A stretch of DNA of 52,528 bases from an uncultured Eggerthella sp. Its GTDB lineage: Bacteria; Actinomycetota; Coriobacteriia; Coriobacteriales; Eggerthellaceae. Made by a program: the position numbers and the translations under genes. Positions 41,096-49,437 of the stretch are shown in pieces. Position 1 is the stretch's first letter. Each line of letters starts with the position of its first letter. The notes under the pieces were generated by a model. The model made no database searches and was not told the DNA's origin. It saw nothing but the letters and a program-made list of their open reading frames with translations. The stretch is taken from assembly GCA_900547965.1 (NCBI GenBank), contig URJE01000001.1, positions 1 to 52,528 of the forward strand. The letters are read 5' to 3'.

Positions 41096-41716
41096 TTACG
41101 CTCCTTCTTTCCCATTGGCAGTCGGCAGGTCATCCAAAAGGGAACGAGCCTCCTTGAATCGACGCGACAAATCCTGAGCTGGCGTGGCAACGCGCGCTTT
41201 TGCCTTCGTGCGAGAATCCTCAGTCAAGGCAAGCGCACAAGCAACAGCTTCGTTGTGCGTGTATGAGAGCGAAAGCGGAATCTCTTCGATGCCTAAATAA
41301 GCGGCCATCTTCGCGGCGGCTCTATGAAGCCGAACGCGAGGCTTGCCTTTGGCATTGAGGTACACCTCAATATCATTAGGCCTGATACCGTGTCTGAAAC
41401 CCGTTCCTAAGGCCTTAACCACGGCCTCTTTTGCGGCAAAGCGCGTAGCGTAATGAAACTCGGGTGAAGCTGTTACATCACAATAGGCTCGCTCTTCACA
41501 CGAAAACGAACGCTCGATGAAAGCAGGCGAACGCTTCATGATTGCACGTATACGCGCAACCTCAACAATATCTACGCCCATCGATACCGATTCGGGCAGA
41601 ATGCCCGCTTTCTGCGCATCTTGAGTTGCTTCATGCATAGCGGATATCGCGGACGTTTCATTGAGAGCGGCAGAAGAAACGGCACCGCCCTTTTGAGCAG
41701 TGCCGCCTTCAACCAT
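41096..41716 (-). CDS. acpS: Holo-[acyl-carrier-protein] synthase with terminal extensions
   Basis: AcpS transfers the phosphopantetheine arm from CoA to acyl carrier protein. The core is clear: MGVDIVEVARI with the metal-binding aspartate (about residue 49) and FAAKEAVVKALGTG with the catalytic glutamate (about 97). The protein is 206 aa against about 120 for the family. It has some 45 extra residues before and about 40 basic residues after the core. I chose the ATG at 41716 because AAAGGA lies 9 nt upstream; ATG 41746 and 41752 are alternatives. An ATG right at the core has no binding site. It lies between glmS and nnrD. Confidence 0.9.
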   Translation of the reverse strand: MVEGGTAQKGGAVSSAALNETSAISAMHEATQDAQKAGILPESVSMGVDIVEVARIRAIMKRSPAFIERSFSCEERAYCDVTASPEFHYATRFAAKEAVVKALGTGFRHGIRPNDIEVYLNAKGKPRVRLHRAAAKMAAYLGIEEIPLSLSYTHNEAVACALALTEDSRTKAKARVATPAQDLSRRFKEARSLLDDLPTANGKEGA

Positions 41717-41754
41717 GCCTCGATTTCCTTTCGAAGGATCAGACATGAGCATAC

Positions 41755-43578
41755 CTATTCAACTGTTACCGATTTTGCCAAGTTACGAGGCTGATCGACG
41801 TCACAGCCACGAGCAACCGCCACCGCGCGAGCCAGAAGCTGCAATGGGACACTTGCAGTAATGGGCATGAAGGCATCACGCACCTTTGGGATGTAGATAA
41901 CATGATCGGCGACCTTCTTGATAGCCTCATCGCCTTCGGTAGCAATGGCAATAATCTTCGCACCACGCGACTTAGACTCTTCAAGATTGGAAACCGTTTT
42001 GTCGTAGGTGGCGCTCTGCGTTGCGACTGCGACAATCGGGAACCCTTCATCAAGCAGGGCGATAGGACCGTGCTTCATTTCGCCAGCGGCATACGCCTCA
42101 GCATGAATGTAGCTGATTTCCTTCAACTTCAACGCACCCTCATAGCAAGTTGCCTCACCCAAGCCACGGCCGATATAAAGAGTCGACTGGCGACCGTCAA
42201 AGAAGTGCGCAGCCTCTTCAATAGCGGAAGTATCTTGCAGGATTTCCTCGATTTGATCAGCGGTGTCGGCAAGCTCGGTAAAGAGCATGCGTGTCTGGTT
42301 CAGGGTAAGCTTGCCCTTAGAGCGACCGAGAAGAAGAGCCAAAAGCGTAAGGCTTACCACCTGGCCGATAAATGACTTGGTGGAAGCAACCGCAACCTCT
42401 TTGTTCGCCTTGGTGTAAATCACACCGTCCGACTCACGCGCAACCGGGGAACCAATTACGTTGGTAATACCAAACACTTTAGCGCCCTTGATGCGCGCAT
42501 CGCGAATAGCGGCAAGCGTATCTGCGGTTTCACCCGACTGGGAAACGGCAACCACTAAGGTAGTGGGTGTGATAATGGGATTGCGGTAACGGAATTCGCT
42601 GGCAACTTCCACTTCGGTGGGGATGCGAGCCCAGCCTTCAATAAGATTCTTGGCAATAAGACCCGCATGGTAGGAAGTGCCGCAGCCGATAAGGTACACG
42701 CGGTCGATGAAGTTAAGTTCTTGACGAGTAAGCGTAAGCTCATCGATGGAAATCTCGTGACCGGACATACGACCGGCAAGTGTATCGCGAACAACACGAG
42801 GCTGCTCGTGGATTTCCTTCAACATGAAATCAGGATAGCCGCCTTTTTCGGCGACATCTATGTCCCAATCAACGTGAGTGGTTTCGGGAACCACCGAATT
42901 ACCTTCGGCGTCGAAATAGTCAATACGATCGGAATGCATAACCGCAAGCTGGCCGTCTTCGAGAATAACCACATCACGAGTTGCATCGATAAGCGCGATG
43001 ATATCAGAGCCCAAGTAGCTGCCATTTTCGCCAACGCCCAGCACAATGGGAGAATCCTTGCGAGTTACCACAATTTCACCAGGATGATCATGGTGCATTA
43101 CCGCCAAACCGTAAGCCCCAGAAAGTGAGTTAGACACCACACGAACCGCCTCGAACAGGTCACCGTGATAGTTTTCCTCCACCAAATGAGCAATGCACTC
43201 AGTGTCGGTATCGGAAGTAAACGTGTGACCCTTCTCGATCAGCTCTTCGCGCAGCTCAGCAAAATTCTCGATGATGCCATTGTGGACAACCGCAATTTCA
43301 TTGGTGCAGTCTGTATGCGGATGGGCATTACGCTCGCTGGGAGCACCATGAGTTGCCCAGCGAGTATGGCCAATGCCACACGTTCCTTGACACATATCGT
43401 CCTGAATGGCTTCAGCGAGGCCAGAAACCTTACCCAAGCGCTTAACCACATTGATTTTTTGGCCGTCTTCAACGGCAATACCCGCCGAGTCGTACCCACG
43501 GTACTCAAGACGCTTCAAGCCCTCGAGCAAAACACCTTTTGCCTGAAGGGTGCCCGTGTAACCAACGATTCCGCACAT
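41755..43578 (-). CDS. glmS: Glutamine-fructose-6-phosphate aminotransferase (isomerizing)
   Basis: GlmS makes glucosamine-6-phosphate, the entry to peptidoglycan amino sugars. The 607-aa protein has a Cys2 N-terminal glutaminase (MCGIVGYTG, then HTRWATHGAPSERNAHPH) and two SIS isomerase domains (GCGTSYHAGL; STKSFIGQV; GRGLGEATCYEGALKLKE). It ends in the typical QPRNLAKSVTVE. AGGAG precedes ATG 43578. It heads the glmS-acpS-nnrD series with gaps of only a few dozen bases. The leader shows no glmS ribozyme core. Confidence 0.97.
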   Translation of the reverse strand: MCGIVGYTGTLQAKGVLLEGLKRLEYRGYDSAGIAVEDGQKINVVKRLGKVSGLAEAIQDDMCQGTCGIGHTRWATHGAPSERNAHPHTDCTNEIAVVHNGIIENFAELREELIEKGHTFTSDTDTECIAHLVEENYHGDLFEAVRVVSNSLSGAYGLAVMHHDHPGEIVVTRKDSPIVLGVGENGSYLGSDIIALIDATRDVVILEDGQLAVMHSDRIDYFDAEGNSVVPETTHVDWDIDVAEKGGYPDFMLKEIHEQPRVVRDTLAGRMSGHEISIDELTLTRQELNFIDRVYLIGCGTSYHAGLIAKNLIEGWARIPTEVEVASEFRYRNPIITPTTLVVAVSQSGETADTLAAIRDARIKGAKVFGITNVIGSPVARESDGVIYTKANKEVAVASTKSFIGQVVSLTLLALLLGRSKGKLTLNQTRMLFTELADTADQIEEILQDTSAIEEAAHFFDGRQSTLYIGRGLGEATCYEGALKLKEISYIHAEAYAAGEMKHGPIALLDEGFPIVAVATQSATYDKTVSNLEESKSRGAKIIAIATEGDEAIKKVADHVIYIPKVRDAFMPITASVPLQLLARAVAVARGCDVDQPRNLAKSVTVE

Positions 43579-43906
43579 ATAGGAACTCCTAACGAAGAGG
43601 AATAGATCAATTAAACCGTTTTATTTTACCGTATACGCGTTTCAGACCCCCATAAGGGCACTATCGTTCCATAAACTCGTGGCGATAGAATCGAATCGAT
43701 TCTGCCTTTTCCTAACTCATGTGGGCACACAAGGCGTCAAACGGCAAAAAGCGAATCGCATCGCAAATATCTAGAGACCGATTCCCTCTCTATAGGCATA
43801 AGGCAAATCGGCAAGTCGAAAACCCGGCTTCGCTCAAATTAAGCGTCTCTGATGGAAATAGAAGCACCAACGAGACCCCATTGCTGGCGCTTGCTACGAT
43901 GGGAAC
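43579..43906. other. Divergent intergenic region with a 17-bp dyad
   Basis: No gene is supported in these 328 bases between glmS and the GH25 gene. AGAATCGA-A-TCGATTCT (43687-43703) is a perfect 8-1-8 dyad about 110 bp upstream of glmS and a candidate operator. On the minus strand a TAAAAT near 43630 could be the glmS -10 box, but no -35 is convincing. Confidence 0.5.
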
Positions 43907-44746
43907 ATGATTACTTCGACATCGCGGGAACAATCCGCCCCCTCAAATCACCCCAAGAGATCATCGGGCATCAGGCTTCCCGTTGTCATTGCTGCCATCA
44001 TCGTTGCGATAGTGGCGCTGTTCGCCTCAGTCGCCATGAGCTGCTCAAGCCAAACAAAATATGACTGGAGCAACCTTAAACTAGAAAACGGTCGCATGGT
44101 CTATTACGAAGACGGTAACGCAGTTTCCACCACCGGCATCGACGTATCCGACCTGCAGGGCTCCATTGATTGGCAAGCCGTGAAGAATGATGGCATCGAT
44201 TTCGCCATGCTGCGATGCGGCAGGCGAGGTTCAACTGAAGGCCAGCTCTACACCGACAAAAACTACTACGAGAATGTTGAAGGTGCCACCCGCGTGGGGC
44301 TCCCCTACGGCGTGTATTTCTTCTCGCAAGCTACGAACGAACAGGAAGCTCTAGAGGAAGCGGAGTACGTACTGAACCTTATCAACGGCGCTGGCGTAAC
44401 GTACCCGGTAGTGTATGACCAGGAACCCGTCACCGATTCATCTGGTCGGGCGAACAACCTTTCTGCCGATCAGCTTACCAAGAATGCGCAAACCTTCTGC
44501 AAACGAATCGAACAAGCCGGCTACACCCCTATGGTGTACGGCAACCAGTACGATCTCTCTCGCCTTAACATCGACCAGATCAATGCTGCAGTTTGGTATG
44601 CCGAATACACAGATACGCATCCCACCAGCACCTACCATGATTTTGTGATGTGGCAGTACTCTCATACTGGCAAAGTGAACGGAATCAAGACCGACGTCGA
44701 TATGGATATCCTGTTTGAGGCAAGCTGGATCAGCCCCGAACGATAA
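43907..44746 (+). CDS. Membrane-anchored GH25 family lysozyme-like hydrolase
   Basis: A 279-aa protein with an N-terminal membrane anchor (about residues 22-45, IRLPVVIAAIIVAIVALFAS) followed by a GH25 muramidase domain. The catalytic-site segments are GIDVSDLQGSIDW near the domain start and YPVVYDQEPV, where family members have PVxxDxE. FVMWQYSHTGKVNGI near the end is also typical. It should cut the N-acetylmuramic acid linkages of peptidoglycan at the outer face of the membrane. The ATG at 43907 has only a weak GATGGGA upstream. It is monocistronic, facing away from glmS. Confidence 0.92.
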   Translation: MITSTSREQSAPSNHPKRSSGIRLPVVIAAIIVAIVALFASVAMSCSSQTKYDWSNLKLENGRMVYYEDGNAVSTTGIDVSDLQGSIDWQAVKNDGIDFAMLRCGRRGSTEGQLYTDKNYYENVEGATRVGLPYGVYFFSQATNEQEALEEAEYVLNLINGAGVTYPVVYDQEPVTDSSGRANNLSADQLTKNAQTFCKRIEQAGYTPMVYGNQYDLSRLNIDQINAAVWYAEYTDTHPTSTYHDFVMWQYSHTGKVNGIKTDVDMDILFEASWISPER

Positions 44747-44805
44747 ATCGGTTCTACTCTCTCAAGCCGCTTCCGGAACGAAGCAATCATAAAACGCAGC
44801 TACAG

Positions 44806-44848
44806 CAAAAAGCAGGGCTCCCGTTTTCAACAAAAGGGGAGCCCTGCT
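44806..44848. terminator. Bidirectional terminator between GH25 and trigger-factor-like genes
   Basis: A perfect 12-bp stem (44811-44822 with 44837-44848) lies between the converging genes. On the minus strand it is followed by TTTTTG, so it is best as the terminator of the trigger-factor-like gene. Confidence 0.85.
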
Positions 44849-44880
44849 TGTATCTGGCATCTGAACAGGAAGTTAGAACG

Positions 44881-45936
44881 CTATTCAGCAACAACAAATT
44901 CCGTGTTAGCCATAATCCAACCCGCCGCCTTCATGCGAGAGGCGCCTTCCTTAAGAAGGGTGCTCCGGCCGGATTTCTGCATAGCCTCAAAAGCCTCCTC
45001 TTCGCGACCGGGAGCGATATTACGCATAGCGGCAATCATATCGCCCGGCTCAAGCTTCAATGCCTCATGACGGAATACCGCATCGAGAATGAAGCCCTGC
45101 AGCAGCTGCATCTTTGCTTGTGTAGCCAAATTGGCGCGCACCTCTTCTTCAGTCAGATGCTGCTGAGCAAAGAAGGCATCCAACGTAATGCCCTCCTGGG
45201 AAAGCTGAGCCAAGAACGTCTCATAAAGCTCCTGCGTCATAACCTCAATCATCTTCTCGGAGATTTCACCCTCGAAACGCTTAGCGTATTCATCCATAGC
45301 CGCAGCCATCTTCGCCTGTGCATAGCGATTCTCGAGCTCTTCTTCGGAAGTTGCGCGGAAGCGGTCGCGCAGTTCAGCCACTGTTGCGATTCCCATGGGG
45401 CTCATGTTGTCAGCAACCCATTCATCGGTGACCTCGGGGACCTGAAGCAAAGCATCGTCAGGCTGAACACCCTGCTGGGCAGCGGAAAACTGACGAACCA
45501 GCATGCTGATCTGTTCATCGATATCCGCCTCGTTAACCTCTGGCTTAGGCTCGATCTCAACCCGTACCGGCTTGTAGCTGGAAAGCTCGAATTCAGGCTT
45601 CAACAGAACCGTCATATCGAACGAGAACATCTTGTCAGGTTCGGGGGTTTCGTCAGATTCAATGCCATACGTCGAAACGGGCATGGCACCCTGCTTTTCC
45701 AACGCAAAAGGAACAAGATAGTTGATTACCGCGTTATACACTGCAGCTTTCCCATCTTCTTCACCCAATGCATTATTGATCTTCTCAAGCGAGGTTTCGC
45801 CTTCGAGCTGATCCATTTGATATTGCACAACAAAGGCATCCAAACCATCAGTGAAAGCCTTGCTCATTTCAGCCGCCGAAGCAGAAACGCGCAAACGCAC
45901 CTCTTCACCATTGTCCTTAATCTGCTCGACCTTCAT
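44881..45936 (-). CDS. Reduced trigger-factor-like chaperone
   Basis: A 351-aa protein related to trigger factor. The C-terminal 200 residues have the helical chaperone arms (VNEADIDEQISMLVRQF; VTDEWVADNMSPMG; RANLATQAKMQLLQGFILDAVF). The N-terminal domain keeps the start MKVEQIKDNGEEVRLRVSAS. It lacks the ribosome-docking signature GFRxGKxP, and no FKBP-type prolyl isomerase domain lies between the two parts. Regular trigger factor is about 430-450 aa. It may therefore be a ribosome-independent chaperone or a diverged lineage-specific form. I chose the ATG at 45936 because AAAGGAG lies upstream. No clpP or clpX gene is adjacent, unlike the usual tig locus. Confidence 0.85.
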   Translation of the reverse strand: MKVEQIKDNGEEVRLRVSASAAEMSKAFTDGLDAFVVQYQMDQLEGETSLEKINNALGEEDGKAAVYNAVINYLVPFALEKQGAMPVSTYGIESDETPEPDKMFSFDMTVLLKPEFELSSYKPVRVEIEPKPEVNEADIDEQISMLVRQFSAAQQGVQPDDALLQVPEVTDEWVADNMSPMGIATVAELRDRFRATSEEELENRYAQAKMAAAMDEYAKRFEGEISEKMIEVMTQELYETFLAQLSQEGITLDAFFAQQHLTEEEVRANLATQAKMQLLQGFILDAVFRHEALKLEPGDMIAAMRNIAPGREEEAFEAMQKSGRSTLLKEGASRMKAAGWIMANTEFVVAE

Positions 45937-46074
45937 AGGTCTCCTTTCCAAAAAGAGCGCTTCGCAAACCGAGCGCCACAATCGTATAATCCCCCATAAC
46001 CCAAAAGCGCTTTGCTACTGCGATACGGAAGCAAAGCCTGTTAAAGCAACTCGAGCGCAAAGAGGAATAATTCC

Positions 46075-46353
46075 GTGACATTCAATGATAGCGAAACAAG
46101 CACCAAGCGCTACACCTTGAGGCCTACTTTCACGCCTCTCCCCCAATCCAAGGATGCCCAACGCGCTAAAAATGCCGAAACCGATGCCGGAACAAAAGCA
46201 ACTGCCACTAAAAGCAAAGTAGGTAGCAATGAGCATTCGCTAAGGAGCGTTATACGCGCAGCGAATGAAGACGACGATCTGTATGACCCCTACTCGGATT
46301 ACCACGACGGCACGTTAAAAGCCGCCGAGTTCGAAAAGGACCCTTGGCGATAA
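46075..46353 (+). CDS. Small polar protein with acidic C-terminus, unknown
   Basis: A 92-aa reading frame starting at GTG 46075 with AAGAGG 9 nt upstream. The first 60 residues are Thr/Lys/Ala-rich and probably disordered. The end, DDDLYDPYSDYHDGTLKAAEF, is acidic and aromatic and looks like a short binding motif. No membrane helix or known domain is seen. It is divergent from the trigger-factor-like gene. The binding site and biased composition favour a real gene, but homologs would be needed to prove it. Confidence 0.5.
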   Translation: MTFNDSETSTKRYTLRPTFTPLPQSKDAQRAKNAETDAGTKATATKSKVGSNEHSLRSVIRAANEDDDLYDPYSDYHDGTLKAAEFEKDPWR

Positions 46354-46529
46354 TCGTGCGACCAACTAGGGTTCAGCCGCACTAGAAACAAATTCGACAA
46401 GCAGGCATCATCGAACGACATCCGACAATCAGAATTCCGCCTATCCCTCGATCGAAGGCAAGCACCGAAAATTTCAATAACGATATATGCCAATCTCAGG
46501 GCAACGCCAAATCATAGATAAACGTTTGG

Positions 46530-47861
46530 CTACTCAAGAGTTTGCTCCAGATTCTTCCCAAAACGCACCGCTGCAACGCAACTTGCAAAAGCAACTGTCA
46601 GCAGAATCAGCGACATCACCCATTCAGCTTCCCAGCTGGCCTCAGCAACCGCCGCAAACACGGTTGCGGCAACGGCACCAGCGAGATTAACCACAATTGC
46701 CACACGCGAGTAAATAATGGTGTAATCCCTAGGTCCCACTATCTGACGAGTAATGGAAGGCGCCAAGGCATCAATGGCGGCATAGAGGACACCGCCAAGA
46801 GCACCGCCAAACACGATAACCTCCGGCGACCACGCCCAGAGCCACATGCAGCATATGCTGACCACACCACCGACAAAGGCGATAGCAAGCGCGCCTATCA
46901 TGCTCTTATCAGATATCGCTCCGAGCAAAACCTTGCTACCAGCAGAAACAGCCATTAAACAAGATGCGACAACGGATGCCATGATCACCGCCCCATCGGG
47001 CGTGATACCAGCTAATCCCAATGCACCAAGATGATGGATGTAGGTTGCATACAGGTTCACCGTTACCGTGAGCGCGTTAAATATGCCCATCGAAAAGATC
47101 AGCAAGTAGAATACAGGCGAACGGAACATGACCGATGCAGAAACGCCGCGCAGTTTAAGTCCCTTTCCGCCATGCGCTGATGCAGAACTCTCCTGTAAAG
47201 GTTGTGCCCCAAATGGGCGCAACCCGACTTCTTCTGGGTAGCTACGAACGCAGACAAGTGTGGCGAACAGGCCAATCACGAGAACCAGGGCAGAAAATAC
47301 CTGATAGGCAACGCGCCACGTCGAAGCGTCGATAATCAGGCCACCGACCATGCTCCAAACCGCTCCCCCAACTCCGGACATGGCAAAGCAAATGCCCATA
47401 AACAAGCCAGCGCGTTGCGAGAACCACCGATTTATCAGGGTGGGAATAGCAAGGAACATCAAAGAAACGATCCCGAAGCCAACCATAACTCCAGATACGT
47501 AGAACAGATAAATATGGTTCCAGAATGAACACAGAAACAAGCCCAATGCGACCATTGCGACCGACACCGAAAGAACGATGCGGAGATCATATTTCTGAAG
47601 AAGATTCCCCGCGAACGGAGCCGCGATGCCTCCAACAAGATATACCAACGTGATAAAGAACGTGAATTGGCTCGATGCCACACCAAGCGAAGAAGAGACA
47701 GGGACAACGAAGATAGACCAAACGTTGTACACCAGCGCACAAGGACCAAAAGCAATAAGCACCCCTGCAGCAATGATCAGCCAATGACGGCAAGTCATAG
47801 GCTCGCGGATGCTAGAGCCATCTTCGGATACTTTGGTGGGCGGATTCGCAAGCGAGTTCAA
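46530..47861 (-). CDS. Major facilitator superfamily transporter, OFA-like
   Basis: A 443-aa secondary transporter with 12 predicted helices. The arrangement and motifs (FFITLVYLVGGIAAPFAGNL, INRWFSQRAGLFMGICFAMSGVGGAVW) recall the oxalate:formate antiporter-like (OFA) and monocarboxylate groups of the MFS. The substrate is not readable. I chose the TTG at 47861 because GGAGGAAAGGA lies just upstream; in-frame ATGs further upstream have no binding site and would add about 30 basic residues unrelated to the family. It is monocistronic and ends about 175 bases from the small acidic gene it converges on. Confidence 0.88.
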   Translation of the reverse strand: MNSLANPPTKVSEDGSSIREPMTCRHWLIIAAGVLIAFGPCALVYNVWSIFVVPVSSSLGVASSQFTFFITLVYLVGGIAAPFAGNLLQKYDLRIVLSVSVAMVALGLFLCSFWNHIYLFYVSGVMVGFGIVSLMFLAIPTLINRWFSQRAGLFMGICFAMSGVGGAVWSMVGGLIIDASTWRVAYQVFSALVLVIGLFATLVCVRSYPEEVGLRPFGAQPLQESSASAHGGKGLKLRGVSASVMFRSPVFYLLIFSMGIFNALTVTVNLYATYIHHLGALGLAGITPDGAVIMASVVASCLMAVSAGSKVLLGAISDKSMIGALAIAFVGGVVSICCMWLWAWSPEVIVFGGALGGVLYAAIDALAPSITRQIVGPRDYTIIYSRVAIVVNLAGAVAATVFAAVAEASWEAEWVMSLILLTVAFASCVAAVRFGKNLEQTLE

Positions 47862-47954
47862 GGCGAGTCCTTTCCTCCATCGAAGCTCCCGTAAGCTGAA
47901 CTGTAACATCTCAAAGAGCATCCGTGAAGAACCGCTGACCGCATTTAAGTCATC

Positions 47955-47985
47955 CAAACAAAAAAGCCCCGCAGTTCAGCGGGGC
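47955..47985 (-). terminator. Second terminator of the infC operon
   Basis: A 7-bp GC stem (47966-47972 with 47979-47985) is followed on the minus strand by TTTTTTGTTT. Confidence 0.93.
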
Positions 47986-48015
47986 AAAAAGAAAGCCCGT
48001 CAAATGACGGGCTTT
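47986..48015 (-). terminator. First terminator of the infC operon
   Basis: A perfect 11-bp stem with a 2-nt loop (47992-48002 with 48005-48015) is followed by CTTTTTG on the minus strand, 4 nt after the rplT stop. With the next hairpin it forms a tandem terminator. Confidence 0.93.
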
Positions 48016-48019
48016 GGCA

Positions 48020-48373
48020 TTACAGAGCCTTCTTGGCAACCTCAACAAGGGAAGCAAATGCTTCGGGATCGTTGATGGCCATATCGGACAGCACCTTGCG
48101 GTCGAGCTCAACGCCAGCCTTCTTAAGACCGTTCATGAAAACGGAGTAAGAAAGACCATTGATACGAGCAGCAGCGTTGATGCGGGTGATCCACAGACGA
48201 CGAACTTCGCGCTTCTTGTTGCGACGATCGCGGTACTGGTACTGCAGCGAATGCTGAACCTGTTCCTTAGCAGCACGATAGGAACGGGACTTTGCACCGT
48301 AATAACCCTTTGCACGATTCAGGACGGTACGGCGCTTCTTATGAGCGGATACAGCACGCTTTACACGAGGCAT
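48020..48373 (-). CDS. rplT: 50S ribosomal protein L20
   Basis: L20 is an early-assembly 23S rRNA binding protein. The 117-aa sequence starts MPRVKRAVSAHKKRRTVLNR and contains SYRAAKEQVQHSLQYQYRDR, both diagnostic. In several bacteria L20 represses its own operon by binding the mRNA leader. It is the last gene of infC-rpmI-rplT, ahead of two terminators. AGGAGG lies before the ATG. Confidence 0.98.
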   Translation of the reverse strand: MPRVKRAVSAHKKRRTVLNRAKGYYGAKSRSYRAAKEQVQHSLQYQYRDRRNKKREVRRLWITRINAAARINGLSYSVFMNGLKKAGVELDRKVLSDMAINDPEAFASLVEVAKKAL

Positions 48374-48401
48374 ACTTGTTTCCTCCTATTACTTATATCG
48401 A

Positions 48402-48599
48402 TTAGCGAAGACCAAGGTTACGAGCTACTACCTTTTGATCTGCAGTAGCTACCTCAGTTTCGTGACGGAAATTACGCTTACGCTTCTGGCTCTTCTTGGT
48501 CATGATGTGAGACTTGTAAGCCTTAGCGCGCATGATCTTACCGGAGCCGGTTACGCGGAAGCGCTTAGCGGTGCCGGAATGAGTCTTCATCTTGGGCAT
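48402..48599 (-). CDS. rpmI: 50S ribosomal protein L35
   Basis: The 65-aa basic protein MPKMKTHSGTAKRFRVTGSG is a clear L35. The start codon overlaps the infC stop (TAATG), so the two are translationally coupled. The gap to rplT is 28 nt. Confidence 0.98.
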   Translation of the reverse strand: MPKMKTHSGTAKRFRVTGSGKIMRAKAYKSHIMTKKSQKRKRNFRHETEVATADQKVVARNLGLR

Positions 48600-49153
48600 T
48601 AGTTGTCCTTCCCTTGTTCGTCCTTCTTTTTCTTCACCGTCGTAGGCAACGGAGCAATTAGCATATGCATGTTGCGGCCTTCCATCTTAGGTTGGTTTTC
48701 GATGACCGCTACATCCTTAAGATCGTCCGCCAGACGTTCCAGAATGCTCAGACCCTGTTCGGGATGAGACATTTCACGACCGCGGAACATGATGGTGATC
48801 TTAACCTTGGAACCTGCCTCCAAGAAGCGAATAACATGCTTCTTTTTGGTGGTGTAGTCGCCCACATCAATCTTGGGACGGAACTTCATTTCCTTGGTTT
48901 CGATTTTGCTCTGGTTCTTACGCGCCTGCTTGGCCTTGATAGCCTGGTCGTACTTGAACTTACCGTAGTCCATGATGCGACATACTGGCGGCTTTGCCTG
49001 AGGTGCGATCTCAACCAAGTCATAGCCCTCATCATCGGCGATGCGCTGGGCTTGCTCGATAGGATAGATCCCCAACTGCGACCCATCGTAGCCAATCAGG
49101 CGACATTCCTTGATCCTGATAGCCTCATTGAGCCTTGGTTCTTGAGCTGCTAT
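48599..49153 (-). CDS. infC: Translation initiation factor IF-3 with a probable AUA start
   Basis: IF3 checks start-codon pairing on the 30S subunit. The 184-aa protein has the N-domain (EPRLNEAIRIKECRLIGYDG), linker, and C-domain (KEMKFRPKIDVGDYTTKKKH) with VTIMFRGREMSH-type residues seen as ITIMFRGREMSHPEQG. I chose ATA at 49153 because an excellent AAGGAGGT lies 7 nt upstream and the protein then begins exactly at the family start. The in-frame ATG at 49192 has no ribosome binding site and would add 13 non-homologous residues. Rare AUU/AUA/AUC starts are a known autoregulatory trait of infC. Confidence 0.9.
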   Translation of the reverse strand: MAAQEPRLNEAIRIKECRLIGYDGSQLGIYPIEQAQRIADDEGYDLVEIAPQAKPPVCRIMDYGKFKYDQAIKAKQARKNQSKIETKEMKFRPKIDVGDYTTKKKHVIRFLEAGSKVKITIMFRGREMSHPEQGLSILERLADDLKDVAVIENQPKMEGRNMHMLIAPLPTTVKKKKDEQGKDN

Positions 49154-49381
49154 GGTGCCCACCTCCTTCTTTCTTTGTTTTGGTGCTACCATGCACGAAC
49201 CATTTTATACGCTGATAAAAGAAAAACCTGCGATCAGATGATTGCAGGCCACACGAATTCTTGCTTAGCAAGAGTATATTCATATGACCCATCAGCAACC
49301 TTGCGGCGCCGAACCAGGTGGAAGCATGTGGCTTCTCTTGAAACAGCTTATGTAGAATACCATTCCTTCCCACCTTGTAAA
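49154..49381 (-). promoter_or_regulatory. infC leader with predicted promoter and attenuator
   Basis: A promoter is predicted on the minus strand as TTTACA (49381-49376), a 16-bp spacer and TATTCT (49359-49354). The leader of about 190 nt contains a stem with one mismatch (49248-49240 with 49235-49227) followed by TTTTTCTTTT (49226-49217), a good intrinsic terminator ahead of infC. A leader terminator fits L20- or IF3-linked attenuation. A TATAAAAT (49209-49202) just after it could be a second, internal promoter. Confidence 0.55.
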
Positions 49382-49400
49382 GCGGGAAGTTCGACATTCA

Positions 49401-49425
49401 CAAAATTATTATGCGCAGAAGCGCA
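49401..49425 (-). terminator. Weak terminator after the kinase gene
   Basis: A 5-bp stem TGCGC/GCGCA (within 49412-49425) is followed on the minus strand by TAATAATTTTG, 13 nt past the kinase stop. It is short, so read-through into infC is possible. Confidence 0.45.
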
Positions 49426-49437
49426 AGGCAGATGGGA

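Noticed and set aside
43579..43680. glmS ribozyme
   Set aside because: No ribozyme core is recognisable, and the leader before the AGGAG is short.
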